From: CAVQJU01 sp963712905
GTDB taxonomy: Bacteria > Acidobacteriota > Vicinamibacteria > Vicinamibacterales > CAVVIG01
DNA: 64,000 nt
Assembly: GCA_963712905.1 (NCBI GenBank)
Contig: CAVQJU010000001.1
Location: forward strand, 248,001-312,000
Reading direction: 5' to 3'
This document shows positions 9,638 to 17,780 of the stretch, piece by piece. Below the pieces are notes generated by a model that was given only the letters and a program-made list of their open reading frames with translations, did no database searches and was not told the DNA's origin. Position 1 is the stretch's first letter. Every line of letters begins with the position of its first letter. A program made the position numbers and the translations under genes.

Positions 9638-10620
9638 GCGCGTAGGCAGTCGTGGATCATCGCGAGTATAGACATCCTTCGCCAGATCCGTCGACGGGTT
9701 CCCAGTCGCCGGCTTCGGCAAAGCGGACGGCCAGATCGATCTCGTCGGCGACGGAATCGTCGAGGGCGGCCACGACACCATCCGTGACCACTCCGCGCTT
9801 CCTTCAGACTGCGCGGTGAAGGTCGCGATCGGATCGCGCTGCTTCCAGGACTCGACCTCGGACTTGTCGCGATACAACTCCGCGTCGAACATCGAGTGCG
9901 CGCGGAAGCGGTACGTGCGGCACTCGATGAACGCGGGGCCCTCCCCACGCCTGATGCTCTCGGCGGCGCGCTTCGCCGCCGCGTCGACCGCGAGCACGTC
10001 CATGCCGTCCACGGTCTCCGCCGGCATCGCGTACGTCCGGGCCTTTCGCGGCGAGATCGATCTGAGACTGTGCCCGTTCGAGCCGCGTGCCCATCGCATA
10101 CAGATTGTTCTCGCAGACAAAGAGCACCGGGAGCTTCCAGAGCGCGGCGAGATTCAGCGACTCGTGAAATTCACCCTCGGCCACGGCGCCATCTCCGAAG
10201 AAGCACGCCGTGACGTGTGGCCGCTTTTCCATCTTGTCGGCGAGCGCGAGGCCGACCGCAAGGGGAAGCCCCCCGCCGACAATCGCGTTGCCGCCGTAGA
10301 AGCGCGTCTGCGCGTCGAACACGTGCATCGATCCGCCGCGACCGTGGCTGCAGCCCTCGCGTTTGCCGTACATCTCGGCCATGAGCCGATCGGCAGCGAA
10401 CGCCCCGCGCCAGGGCATGACCGTGCTCGCGGTAGGTCGCAACGACCGCGTCCTCCGGTCCGAGAGCCTGCATGACGCCGACCGCGACGGCCTCTTCGCC
10501 GATATAGAGGTGGAGGAAGCCGCGGATCTTGCCGGCGCTGTACAGCTCCGCGCACTTCTCCTCGAACCGCCGGATGCGCATCATTTCATGGAGCAATCGC
10601 AGGCTGTGTTCGGCGGTCAT
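9634..10620 (-). pseudogene. pdhA: Pyruvate dehydrogenase E1 alpha subunit, frameshifted
   Basis: Alpha subunit of E1, which binds thiamine diphosphate and decarboxylates the 2-oxo acid. The ATG at 10620 overlaps the stop of the synthetase gene. The first frame gives LHEMMRIRRFEEKCAELYSA, HLYIGEEAVAVGVMQAL and YREHGHALARG. A second frame gives MAEMYGKREGCSHGRGGSMH and the cofactor-binding block GDGAVAEGEFHESLNLAALW with ENNLYAMGT. A third gives VDGMDVLAVDAAAKRAAE and CRTYRFRAHSMFDAELYR. Shifts lie near 10420, 10045 and 9800. The thiamine diphosphate motif GDGAVAEGE is intact. The exact C-terminus is uncertain; DLAKDVY near 9680 is probably close to the true end. Confidence 0.85.
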
Positions 10621-12410
10621 GACGTCTCCAATGTGGAGGTATCGCCCTCCGGAAGACCGAACTCCCGCGCCTTGAGCAGCCGGCGCATGATCTTGCCGGC
10701 GCGGTTCTTCGGAATGGACGGACGGAAGTCGATCTCCTTCGGGGCGACAGCCGCACCCAGCCGCATCGCGGGCGAATCCCGAGCAGCTCACGTCTGAGCG
10801 CCTCGCTGGGTTCGTGGCCAGGCTTCGAGGGCGACGAATGCCTTGACGACTTCGAGCGCGACCGGGTCGGGTTTGCCGATCACGCCGGCTTCGGCCACGG
10901 CCGGATGTTCGAGCAGCACGCTTTCCACTTCGAACGGACCAATCAAGTGGCCGGACGACTTGATCACATCGTCGGCGCGGCCGATGAACCAGTAGTAGCC
11001 GTCGCGATCGCGCGTGGCCAGATCCCCGGTCAGGTAGAAGCCGCCAACAAAGCACTTCTGGTAGCGCTCGTCGTCCGACAGGTACGCTCGGAACATCGAC
11101 GGCCATCCGGGGCGCAGCGCCAGTTCGCCTTCGGTGTCGGGTGTCTCGACGATCTCGAGGCCATGCTCGCCCCTGCGCCGGACGATGGCGGCCTCGATAC
11201 CCGGCAACGGCCGGCCCATTGATCCCGGCCGCACGTCCATCGACGCGAAGTTCGCGATCATGATGCCGCCGGTCTCCGTCTGCCACCAGTTGTCGTGAAA
11301 TGGCTGGCCGAACGCTTCCGTTCCCCACACGACCGCTTCGGGATTGAGCGGCTCTCCGACGCTCGCGAGCAGCCGCAACGCCGGAAACTGGTGCCTCCTC
11401 GCCGCCTCGACGCCGGCCTTCATCATCATCCGGATCGCCGTGGGCGCGGTGTACCAGACGTTCACCTTCTCGGCGCCAAGGATTGTGTACCAGCGCTCGG
11501 CGTCGAACTCCGCTTCGTCCACGATGCTCGTCAGGCCGTGAGTGAGTGGCGCGATGATCCCGTAGGACGTTCCGGTCACCCAGCCCGGATCCGCCGTGCA
11601 CCAGAAGACGTCGCCGGGATGAAGGTCGAGCGCGAAACGCGCGGTCGCATGGTGAGCGACGACGGCCTGGTGCACGTGGACGGCCCCTTTCGGTTTGCCC
11701 GTCGTGCCGCTTGTGAAGTGCAGCAGCGCCGCATCCCCCGGGTCGGTCGGTGGAATCGTGAAGGCACTGTCCGCCCCGGCCATCAGACTGCGAAGGTGGT
11801 GCACGCCCGACAGCTTCCGGACCGATGCGCCATCGCCGACGAGCAGGACGTGCTCGAGGCTCGGCAGCGAGGTGCGCAGCGCCTCGACCTTCTTGCGGTA
11901 GAGCGCCTCCGTCGTCACGAGCACTCGGGCGCGGGCGATGTTAATGCGTGACTGAATCGGCTCGGGCCCGAATGCGGAGAAGAGGGGCGTGAACACGCTG
12001 CCGTTCTTGAGTGTGCCGAGCGCGGCGATATATAGCTCCGGGATCCGGCCGGCGAGCACCACGACCGGGTCGCCTCTTCCGATCCCAAGCGTTTTCAGGA
12101 CATTGGCGAAGCGGCTCGTCTCGTCGTGCAGATCCGCGTACGTGAAGTCGCGGGTGGCGCCGTCCTTCGAGAGCCATCGCAGCGCGACTCGATGCCGTCC
12201 AGCGCTTGCTGCGTGGCGGTCTACGGCTTCGTGGGCGATGTTGAGACCACGTCCCCCGGGCAGGCCATCCAGTTCCACCCGCGCCTGGCTCCACGAAAAG
12301 TCGGCCCGGCTCCGATCGTAGTCGAGCAGATTCGGGACAACTGCCCAGCCTCCACGTGGCTTCACGATGGTCGGCCAGCGCGTGCTGAAAGACGCGGATG
12401 ATTCCGGCAT
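10617..12410 (-). CDS. acsA: Acetyl-CoA synthetase / acyl-CoA ligase (AMP-forming), frameshifted near its 3' end
   Basis: Activates acetate (or a related short acid) with ATP and CoA. The intact frame runs 540 residues from ATG 12410, behind AGGAG. It carries the A3 loop HFTSGTTGKPKGAVHVHQ, GDVFWCTADPGWVTG, YTAPTAIRMMMKAG, HDNWWQTETGGI and the hinge region YYWFIGRADDVIKSSGHLIG. After about 10790 two small shifts break the C-terminal domain, whose end is still readable in another frame: KEIDFRPSIPKNRAGKIMRR (catalytic lysine in AGKIMRR) and LLKAREFGLPEGD. That frame stops at 10617 overlapping the E1-alpha start. Restored length would be about 595 residues, like AcsA of Bacillus rather than the longer Acs. 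Confidence 0.9.
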
Positions 12411-12490
12411 TGCTACTCCTGGACCGTGCCGACAATCCGGCTACTACGGCTGTCCGCGGGCGCTGTGCCGGCTGCCCGAGCAACATTCCG

Positions 12491-12778
12491 CTAGCCTACG
12501 GAAAATCCCCCAGCTGACCGACGCGATACCTCCGGCGTCGGCATGATGTCACCGGCATTCCGTCGCGGTTCCCAATGGGGGCAGCTCGCACACGAATCGG
12601 TCGTGTCCAGCACGCGCGACGCTGTCTCACGCACACATGCCCACGGAGCGTTCTCGGCTTCGAACCAGAACGGCGCACGGAGGAACAATGTCGGCACCGC
12701 CCATCGACACGTTGCGGCGCCGCGGCCGGCGTTCATCGTCGCGTTCACAGACGACTTGGCTGAAGGAATGACTGGCAT
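12491..12778 (-). CDS. Small Cys/Trp-rich hypothetical protein
   Basis: A 95-residue protein starting at ATG 12778 behind a GAGGA site six bases upstream. The frame could extend to 12889, but the ribosome binding site favours 12778. The core has a Trp/Cys pattern (CRWAVPTLFLRAPFWFEA, PWACVRE, then CASCPHWEPR) that looks like a metal-binding or structural knuckle. It lies between a small helical gene and the acetyl-CoA synthetase gene on the same strand. No named family is recalled with confidence. Confidence 0.5.
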   Translation of the reverse strand: MPVIPSAKSSVNATMNAGRGAATCRWAVPTLFLRAPFWFEAENAPWACVRETASRVLDTTDSCASCPHWEPRRNAGDIMPTPEVSRRSAGGFSVG

Positions 12779-12885
12779 AACGAGTCCTCGACCCGATAGT
12801 GATCCAAACGATGTGCCAGTCGAGCGCGGATTCGTGCGAAGAATCGGCCGTGTCGTCAAGGAACTCCGACGCTCGCGTCGGTCGC

Positions 12886-13086
12886 TCAACGCCCTCGCTC
12901 GCGCTTGGCGGCCTCAAGTGCTCGTCGCACGCTGGCCAGGTCGATGTCATGTGCCCGCAGGTGTTCGAGCGCGGTCAATTGTGCGAGGTAGGCCAACTCC
13001 TCGTCCGGGCCGTGTTCAATGTGAGCCCGTTCATGTGCGAGGAGACCCGCAAGGTCATAGACCACGGCTGTCATGTGCTTACGCAT
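12886..13086 (-). CDS. Hypothetical 66-residue helical protein
   Basis: Starts at ATG 13086; a TTG one codon upstream is possible. The sequence (MTAVVYDLAGLLAHERAHIE, DEELAYLAQLTALEHLRAHD, VRRALEAAKRERG) is almost wholly helical with regular leucines and a basic tail, compatible with a small dimeric regulator or adaptor. No clear ribosome binding site is seen. It lies between the P-loop ATPase and the small Cys/Trp protein, all on the minus strand. Confidence 0.5.
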   Translation of the reverse strand: MRKHMTAVVYDLAGLLAHERAHIEHGPDEELAYLAQLTALEHLRAHDIDLASVRRALEAAKRERGR

Positions 13087-13152
13087 CAACGATGCCGACT
13101 GGAGGCCGCTACAGCAGGGCGTCGGCCCCGCCCTGAGCGGCTCTCGCCGATG

Positions 13153-13806
13153 TCAGGGTCCCGGCTCAGCGCTCGCTCCGTCGTCCCAGAAGAAGCGTCG
13201 AACGTGGTGACGGCAGCATTCCGGGATCTCGTTCCTCAGGAGTGAGAGCGTTCTTGCCGCCTTGTGAAGAAAGTCCTCCGTCGGCTCCACGACGAGCCGG
13301 TGAGGGTGGTCGGACCATTCCGCCGCAATCCGCACGTCGATCACCGCCGCTTCGTCGATCGACTCGACTCGCAGCGGGTTGTCGCGATTGTAAGCGTGGG
13401 ACGACGTCGGTGTGCGCAGGTGGATGACGGTGTCGTACCGTGCCAACTCAACGGCCCGTGTGGTGCGCACCGACGAAAAGAGGTCGCCGTCCCCAGTCCA
13501 GTAGGCTGCACAATCCACCGTGCCCCGATCGCAGAGGACGACGACGGCGTTTTCGGCGTCGGCAACCGATTCGAGCTCTCGCTGAATGTGGTAGATCGCG
13601 CGCTGCGCCGCCTGCCGCAACGGCGGGCGAGTACTGCGCGGGAAGCGACCGCCGAAGACGATGCCCGCCGCTTCCGGCATCGTTTTGACGTGTTCGCAGA
13701 AGAAGAGCCGGATGAGTTCCAGGATGGCAGTCTTGCCGGCTCCAGGACCGCCCGTGAGGACGACCCGGCGTGGCACGTGGCGGTCACTACAGTCGCAGGG
13801 TTTCAT
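13153..13806 (-). CDS. P-loop ATPase (AAA_28 / NadR-like family)
   Basis: A soluble 217-residue protein with a Walker A motif GGPGAGKTAILELI at about residues 19-32. The region VVVLCDRGTVDCAAYW serves as the Walker B-like and acidic part typical of this group. The layout resembles NadR-type kinases and the Ttd14-like AAA_28 family: a P-loop domain with a helical lid (AAQRAIYHIQRELESVA) and a pocket near the C-terminus (TYDTVIHLRTP-like part, HAYNRDNPLRVES). Members bind nucleotides or phosphoinositide-like ligands; the substrate here is not predictable. The N-terminus has CDCSDRH before the P-loop. Confidence 0.8.
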   Translation of the reverse strand: MKPCDCSDRHVPRRVVLTGGPGAGKTAILELIRLFFCEHVKTMPEAAGIVFGGRFPRSTRPPLRQAAQRAIYHIQRELESVADAENAVVVLCDRGTVDCAAYWTGDGDLFSSVRTTRAVELARYDTVIHLRTPTSSHAYNRDNPLRVESIDEAAVIDVRIAAEWSDHPHRLVVEPTEDFLHKAARTLSLLRNEIPECCRHHVRRFFWDDGASAEPGP

Positions 13807-13848
13807 AGCGTACCGTCGGAAGACACCTGGCTAATACAGAAGCCGGCG

Positions 13849-14784
13849 TTACCTGGCCACGAGCTTCGTTCGATAGTCTACCGTCTGCCCGGGCTCGACG
13901 TTCACGTCGAACTCCATGCTCTCGTAGCCTGTCGCCCGCAGCTCGATGTGGTGGCGCCCTGGCGCAAGCGCCAGGAGCTGCGAACTTCCGGTGAAGTCGT
14001 CGGCGATTCCGGCGTAGTAACCGTCGGCATGCACCTCGGCGTCTTTCGGCCTGACGTCGAAGCGCAGGTGGCCGGGAATCTGGACGAACCGCTCCGGATC
14101 ATCCGTCTGGTCGAACGGTTCGCGATGTTCCACCGGCGGGGCGGCCGCGTCGATCGGCTCCATGGTCCGCTTGTACCGAATCGTCTGTCCGGCTTCCAGA
14201 TTCACCTCCGTGACGAGCGTGCGATAGCCCTCTTTTCGAATCTCGAGGAGGTGCACACCGGCAGGGAGCGAGAGCGGGCTGAAGAACCCGTCGAAGTCGT
14301 CGACGGTTCCGGCATAGTAGCGATCGACGTACACCGATGCGCTCTTCGGCGTCACCTCGAGGCGGACCTTCGACATGGCCCAGTCGGCCGCGATCGACAC
14401 CGGGGGCGGATAGCTCCATGGATACGTTGGGTACCAAGGGTACCCATACCACCCGTACCAAGGCCCCGGGTAGTAGACCGCGCCGCCGTGTCCCGGGTGG
14501 CCCGGCCGCGGCGGCGGAGCCTGGCGTGGCTCCGCGCGGCCGACTGCTGGCGCGTCAGGCGGCCTGCTCCGTCCCGCGTTCTGGCCATCGGGTGACTGCG
14601 CCGGTCGTGGTGGCGACGGTCGTGGCTGGCCGGCTTGCGGCGGCGTGCTGCGCGGTTGAGCCGTCTGCGGTGGCGCGTTGTCCGGGCGGCGGTGCTGGGC
14701 GCCGCTGCGTTCCGAGTAGAGTCCGTAGCCCACTGCGGCGACGGACAGGGCGACGAGCACCGTGGTCAACTGTGTGCGTTTCAT
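13849..14784 (-). CDS. Membrane-anchored protein with two PEGA domains
   Basis: A 311-residue envelope protein. An N-terminal membrane segment (LTTVLVALSVAAVGYGLY) leads into a long Pro/Gln/Arg-rich linker (residues about 30-95) and an aromatic-Gly stretch (YPGPWYGWYGYPWYPTYPW). Two PEGA domains follow: LEVTPKSASVYVDRYYAGTV to about residue 215, and FDVRPKDAEVHADGYYAGIA to about residue 308. PEGA domains are beta-sandwich surface modules that often sit in cell-wall or stress-response proteins. A sigma-54-like promoter lies 31 bases upstream of its start. Confidence 0.88.
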   Translation of the reverse strand: MKRTQLTTVLVALSVAAVGYGLYSERSGAQHRRPDNAPPQTAQPRSTPPQAGQPRPSPPRPAQSPDGQNAGRSRPPDAPAVGRAEPRQAPPPRPGHPGHGGAVYYPGPWYGWYGYPWYPTYPWSYPPPVSIAADWAMSKVRLEVTPKSASVYVDRYYAGTVDDFDGFFSPLSLPAGVHLLEIRKEGYRTLVTEVNLEAGQTIRYKRTMEPIDAAAPPVEHREPFDQTDDPERFVQIPGHLRFDVRPKDAEVHADGYYAGIADDFTGSSQLLALAPGRHHIELRATGYESMEFDVNVEPGQTVDYRTKLVAR

Positions 14785-14814
14785 AGCGAGGTGACCTCAT
14801 TCGATCGAACAAGA

Positions 14815-14830
14815 GGCAAGGCTGGTACCA
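14815..14830 (-). promoter_or_regulatory. Sigma-54 (-24/-12) promoter upstream of the PEGA gene
   Basis: On the minus strand this reads TGGTACCAGCCTTGCC, against the consensus TGGCACRNNNNTTGCW. The GG and GC pairs are 12 bases apart as required. The transcript would begin about 20 bases before the ATG at 14784. The call rests on motif match and position only. Confidence 0.6.
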
Positions 14831-15038
14831 CGGACAGCACCACTGGATACGGACGGCACCCTCGAGGACTTCGCGAGATTCTTCGAGGCGTGGGGAAATA
14901 TCCGCTGTCGAGCCGGAGTCAACTGCCGCGGCCCACGCGGTTTCGGCGTCCAATTCGTTCTGTGTGTCGGAATTCCGGCGGCGCGTTGGTGAGCAAGGCA
15001 ATTGCAGGACAGCAGAGCAGGACACGAGGAGGTCAGTT

Positions 15039-15329
15039 ATGGCGACGGCAGCCTTCGACAGGTTCGCATGCGAGACGCCGGGGATTCGCGACGCGGCGAA
15101 AGACACGGTGCGGAACGTGGCGCATCTGGCGCACGAAGCGCGCGCGTTCAAGACGATGGCGGTGGACGCCATCGAAGATCGGGTCGCTGACGCGGCGACT
15201 CGCGTCAGGAAGGAGCCTTTCAAGTTTGTCGGGCTCGCCTTTGCCGTCGGCGTTCCCGTCGGCCTGGCGCTCGGCTGGGTGTTCAACTCGTTTGCGAAGG
15301 GGGAGCGCCGTCAAGACGAGAAGGGCTGA
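15039..15329 (+). CDS. ElaB/YqjD-like (DUF883-type) small membrane-anchored protein
   Basis: A 96-residue protein starting at ATG 15039 behind GAGGAGG. The N-terminal two thirds are helical and amphipathic (IRDAAKDTVRNVAHLAHEAR, AVDAIEDRVADAATRVRKEP). A C-terminal membrane helix (FVGLAFAVGVPVGLALGWVF) follows, then a charged tail. This layout matches the YqjD/ElaB group, whose E. coli members are inner-membrane anchored, bind ribosomes in stationary phase and are stress-induced. The similarity is by layout; sequence identity is modest. Confidence 0.75.
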   Translation: MATAAFDRFACETPGIRDAAKDTVRNVAHLAHEARAFKTMAVDAIEDRVADAATRVRKEPFKFVGLAFAVGVPVGLALGWVFNSFAKGERRQDEKG

Positions 15330-15642
15330 GCGCCAGGGTCTCGCGGGCATCGCCGTGCTCGGCATCGTGCTGTTCGGCTTCTCGCTCGCGTGGTTCACAC
15401 GAAGCTTCAGGTGACGCGTGGCGCAGGACACCACGGTGGAATCATCAGACGTCAGCCTCGGGCTCCCCGCGCCTTTGGCGGCTGGTTCGTCTTTCGCTTC
15501 GCCGAGCGCCTCGTCTACGGGCATCTCGAGCGCCCAAGAATTCCACGCGCGGCTCCTCGATCGGGCCGCTCGCTGAGTGCGCGAACGACGCGTGCGCGAT
15601 CGCCGCTGGAAGGCATGCTCGACGCTCGCTCACTGACCACGA
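15330..15642. other. Intergenic stretch without a convincing gene
   Basis: About 310 bases between the YqjD-like gene and the DksA-like gene (convergent). One frame ending at 15414 encodes a hydrophobic segment (GLAGIAVLGIVLFGFSLAWF) but has only a TTG start at 15292 inside the preceding gene and no ribosome binding site. No strong terminator hairpin with a T-run was seen. Confidence 0.5.
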
Positions 15643-15963
15643 TCACGTCAGCGCGCACCGTACGCATGTGTTGGCGGTTGGGACCGCCGTGAGACGCGCG
15701 GCGCCAATGGCCTGGCCACACCGCGCGCACACGCCGTAGGTTCCACCGTCAATGCGCTCCAGCGCTTCGCGGATGTGCCGGACTTCCCCGAGGGTCATCT
15801 CATCCAGGCCTTCCAGGACCTCGTCATTCTGCAACTCGTTCGCGCGTTCTGGCCAATCGGGATCGTGTGCCGACCGGAGATCCCCTTCGATTCTCCCGAC
15901 TCGCGGCAACAGCTCAGAGAGCCGCCGCTGCAGTTGCATCTTCAGTGCATCATTGCTCGACAT
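15643..15963 (-). CDS. DksA/TraR-family C4 zinc-finger protein
   Basis: A 106-residue protein. An N-terminal coiled-coil region (ALKMQLQRRLSELLPRVGRI and GEVRHIREALERIDGGTYG) precedes a C-terminal C4 zinc finger: YGVCARCGQAIGAARL and NTCVRCALT (Cys-x2-Cys, then Cys-x2-Cys). DksA-type proteins enter the RNA polymerase secondary channel and, with ppGpp, reset transcription in the stringent response. It lies 18 bases downstream of the secreted-protein gene on the same strand, so both probably depend on the sigma-54 promoter at 16588-16603. Whether it acts on polymerase cannot be told from sequence; the coiled-coil tip is not a clear DxxDxA. Confidence 0.88.
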   Translation of the reverse strand: MSSNDALKMQLQRRLSELLPRVGRIEGDLRSAHDPDWPERANELQNDEVLEGLDEMTLGEVRHIREALERIDGGTYGVCARCGQAIGAARLTAVPTANTCVRCALT

Positions 15964-15981
15964 AGTCCCGCCTTCCGTCCC

Positions 15982-16563
15982 TCACTCGTCCAGGAGGCTT
16001 CGCACCATCACCAGGTGCAGCGGGCGATTCGCGTAGTCGCGCAGCTCGATGACGTTCTGACTCTCATCAACCGAGAGCTGCGCCGCCTCCGATAACTTCC
16101 CTTCGCCCTCGCCGTTCGCGCCGACGCGCAGCTCCAGGAACACGAACGAATCGGTCAGGCTCGATCGACCAGGCAGGGGATTCGCGAGCGTGATCGGCGC
16201 GTCCGTCGCCACGAACACGCGCCGATGGCCGCCGCGATCGACGACTTGCCAGGCGTAGCGGATGGCAATGTCGCGGCCGTCGATGGTCACGATCGAACCA
16301 ACCGGCGCGAAGGTGCAGAGCTGGTCGAGGAACTCAACCCAACCCTTCTCGAGCAACGCCGTTTCGAGCATCCGGTGTTCCACGTCCGTCGACCAGCGCG
16401 CGATGACGATATCTACGGTGCGGAACGCGAAGCGCGCCGGGCTCGAGGCAATGACGATCTTGGCGGTGAAGTGCTCGACCGGCTCCTGCCGCGGCGAAGC
16501 TGAGGCACCTGCAACCAAGGCCGCCACGGCCAGCGCGCCCAACGCTGCCCTGTATGTCCTCAT
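15982..16563 (-). CDS. Secreted protein of unknown function
   Basis: A 193-residue protein starting at ATG 16563 behind GGGAGG, with a signal peptide (LGALAVAALVAGASASPRQE). The mature part is predicted mainly beta (FTAKIVIASSPARFAFRTVD, PVGSIVTIDGRDIAIRYAW, LTDSFVFLELRVGANGEGEG). No catalytic motif or named domain is recognised. The gene is the first of a two-gene unit with the DksA-like protein and has a perfect sigma-54 promoter match 25 bases upstream of the start. Confidence 0.75.
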   Translation of the reverse strand: MRTYRAALGALAVAALVAGASASPRQEPVEHFTAKIVIASSPARFAFRTVDIVIARWSTDVEHRMLETALLEKGWVEFLDQLCTFAPVGSIVTIDGRDIAIRYAWQVVDRGGHRRVFVATDAPITLANPLPGRSSLTDSFVFLELRVGANGEGEGKLSEAAQLSVDESQNVIELRDYANRPLHLVMVRSLLDE

Positions 16564-16587
16564 GTGACGCCTCCCTGCCTTCGCTGG

Positions 16588-16603
16588 AGCAACAGACGTG
16601 CCA
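16588..16603 (-). promoter_or_regulatory. Sigma-54 (-24/-12) promoter, perfect consensus
   Basis: The minus strand reads TGGCACGTCTGTTGCT, matching every defined position of TGGCACRNNNNTTGCW. It ends 25 bases before the ATG of the secreted-protein gene at 16563. It probably drives that gene and the DksA-like gene behind it. Confidence 0.8.
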
Positions 16604-16630
16604 CGGATCGTGCGCGTGAGCTCCGGAAGA

Positions 16631-17500
16631 TCACACGCTGAGGACCGGGCACGGTGCGCGTTGGATGATGCCAAACGCGTGGGTGCGGAGTCGTCCAAAT
16701 GGCTCGGGAACGGCTCCGCGCCCGATGATCATCAGATCCGCTTGCTCTTGCCGAGCGTCTTCGGTCGCGGATCGAACGATGTCGCCCACCGCGACTCGAA
16801 GTGTCGCCTCGACCCCCGCTGATGTCAGGAGGGATGAGAGCCTGTCTTGAGCATTCTGTCGAACATGTTCCTGTAGTCGTCGCTCGCTCTCGAGGGCCGG
16901 CCAGTCACTGACTGGACCGACGACGTGCAAGAGATTCAGTTGTGCCCCGACCGCCTGGGCGAACTCGGAGGCCCAACGCGCAATGGTCGATGCTGCTGAC
17001 GATCCGTCAATCGCACAGAGGATTCGGCGGGGAAGATCGGGCGACGTCTGGGTCTCCATGTGAGCGGCGGTCCACACCGGACAGGTTGCATCATGCAGGA
17101 CTCTCGACGTCACCGATCCCACGAGAAAGCTCCGAAACGTACCGACTCCATGCGTCGGAAGCATGATCAGATCAACGTTGTGGCTGTGTGCGAATTCGGT
17201 AATCCGCAGCGCCGGGTCGCCCCCGTCGGCGACACGATCCACGCGAAGTCCCGTCAGTTCGTCGACCAGCGCGGAATCCAGTCGGATCTGGAGGTTGTGT
17301 CTCCATTCGGCGGCCATCGTGCCGGCGCGGAGCTGTACTCCACCCATTTCGGCGGGGATCGGGTCGAACGTCGGGGGAATGACGCTGAGCAGCGTGACGC
17401 GCGCATCAAAGCGGCTGGCGAGTGCACGAACGAACGGAACGATGTGACCGCCCTGTGCGGAGAAGTCGTAAGGAAACAGGATGTGTCTGAGCGTAGGCAT
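16631..17500 (-). CDS. Tandem-domain universal stress protein
   Basis: A 289-residue cytoplasmic protein with two Usp domains (about residues 4-145 and 160-288). The first ends in PTHGVGTFRSFLVGSVTSRV, the G-2x-G-9x-G-S signature with the leading Gly replaced by Pro. The second ends in GRGAVPEPFGRLRTHAFGII, where the final GS is replaced by AF. The nucleotide-binding site is therefore weakened in both domains, probably more in the second. It sits between the sigma-54-driven secreted-protein unit and the alcohol dehydrogenase operon. Confidence 0.9.
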   Translation of the reverse strand: MPTLRHILFPYDFSAQGGHIVPFVRALASRFDARVTLLSVIPPTFDPIPAEMGGVQLRAGTMAAEWRHNLQIRLDSALVDELTGLRVDRVADGGDPALRITEFAHSHNVDLIMLPTHGVGTFRSFLVGSVTSRVLHDATCPVWTAAHMETQTSPDLPRRILCAIDGSSAASTIARWASEFAQAVGAQLNLLHVVGPVSDWPALESERRLQEHVRQNAQDRLSSLLTSAGVEATLRVAVGDIVRSATEDARQEQADLMIIGRGAVPEPFGRLRTHAFGIIQRAPCPVLSV

Positions 17501-17721
17501 ACGGCAATTGGGCGGAAAGCATTAACCATGCCTCTTCACCGTTCATCCGCCTGGACTCGAGGCCCGTTCTGCCCGGTAGTTCGCGGCCCGCTCTGTTGTG
17601 CCGCCCTTCCCGGGCGTTTGTTCGCGGGCGCCCTGCGAAAGAATCCCCACGAAGTCTCAGCGTCCGCCGCGGAACTGCGGTAAATCCGGCTATTCGCGGA
17701 GCCTCGACTCAATTCCCACGC

Positions 17722-17737
17722 TGGTACGGGGGTTGCC
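17722..17737 (+). promoter_or_regulatory. Sigma-54 (-24/-12) promoter upstream of the alcohol dehydrogenase operon
   Basis: Reads TGGTACGGGGGTTGCC; the only differences from consensus are T for C at position 4 and the last base. GG and GC are correctly spaced. The expected transcript starts near 17749, about 32 bases before the ATG at 17781. Confidence 0.65.
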
Positions 17738-17780
17738 TGTATCGGAGACGTTTAGCAACACCTCGAGAGGAATTGCGTTC

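Noticed and set aside
12543..13136. A plus-strand frame of 197 residues over the small genes at 12.5-13.1 kb
   Set aside because: No domain; the minus-strand frames have ribosome binding sites or coherent composition.
15292..15414. A 40-residue frame with one membrane helix starting at TTG
   Set aside because: No ribosome binding site, non-standard start and overlap with the preceding gene; kept only as a remark.
17518..17533. A further sigma-54-like site (AGGCATGGTTAATGCT on the minus strand) before the Usp gene at 16631-17500
   Set aside because: Three mismatches, including TTGC to ATGC, and a leader of only a few bases; too weak to claim.
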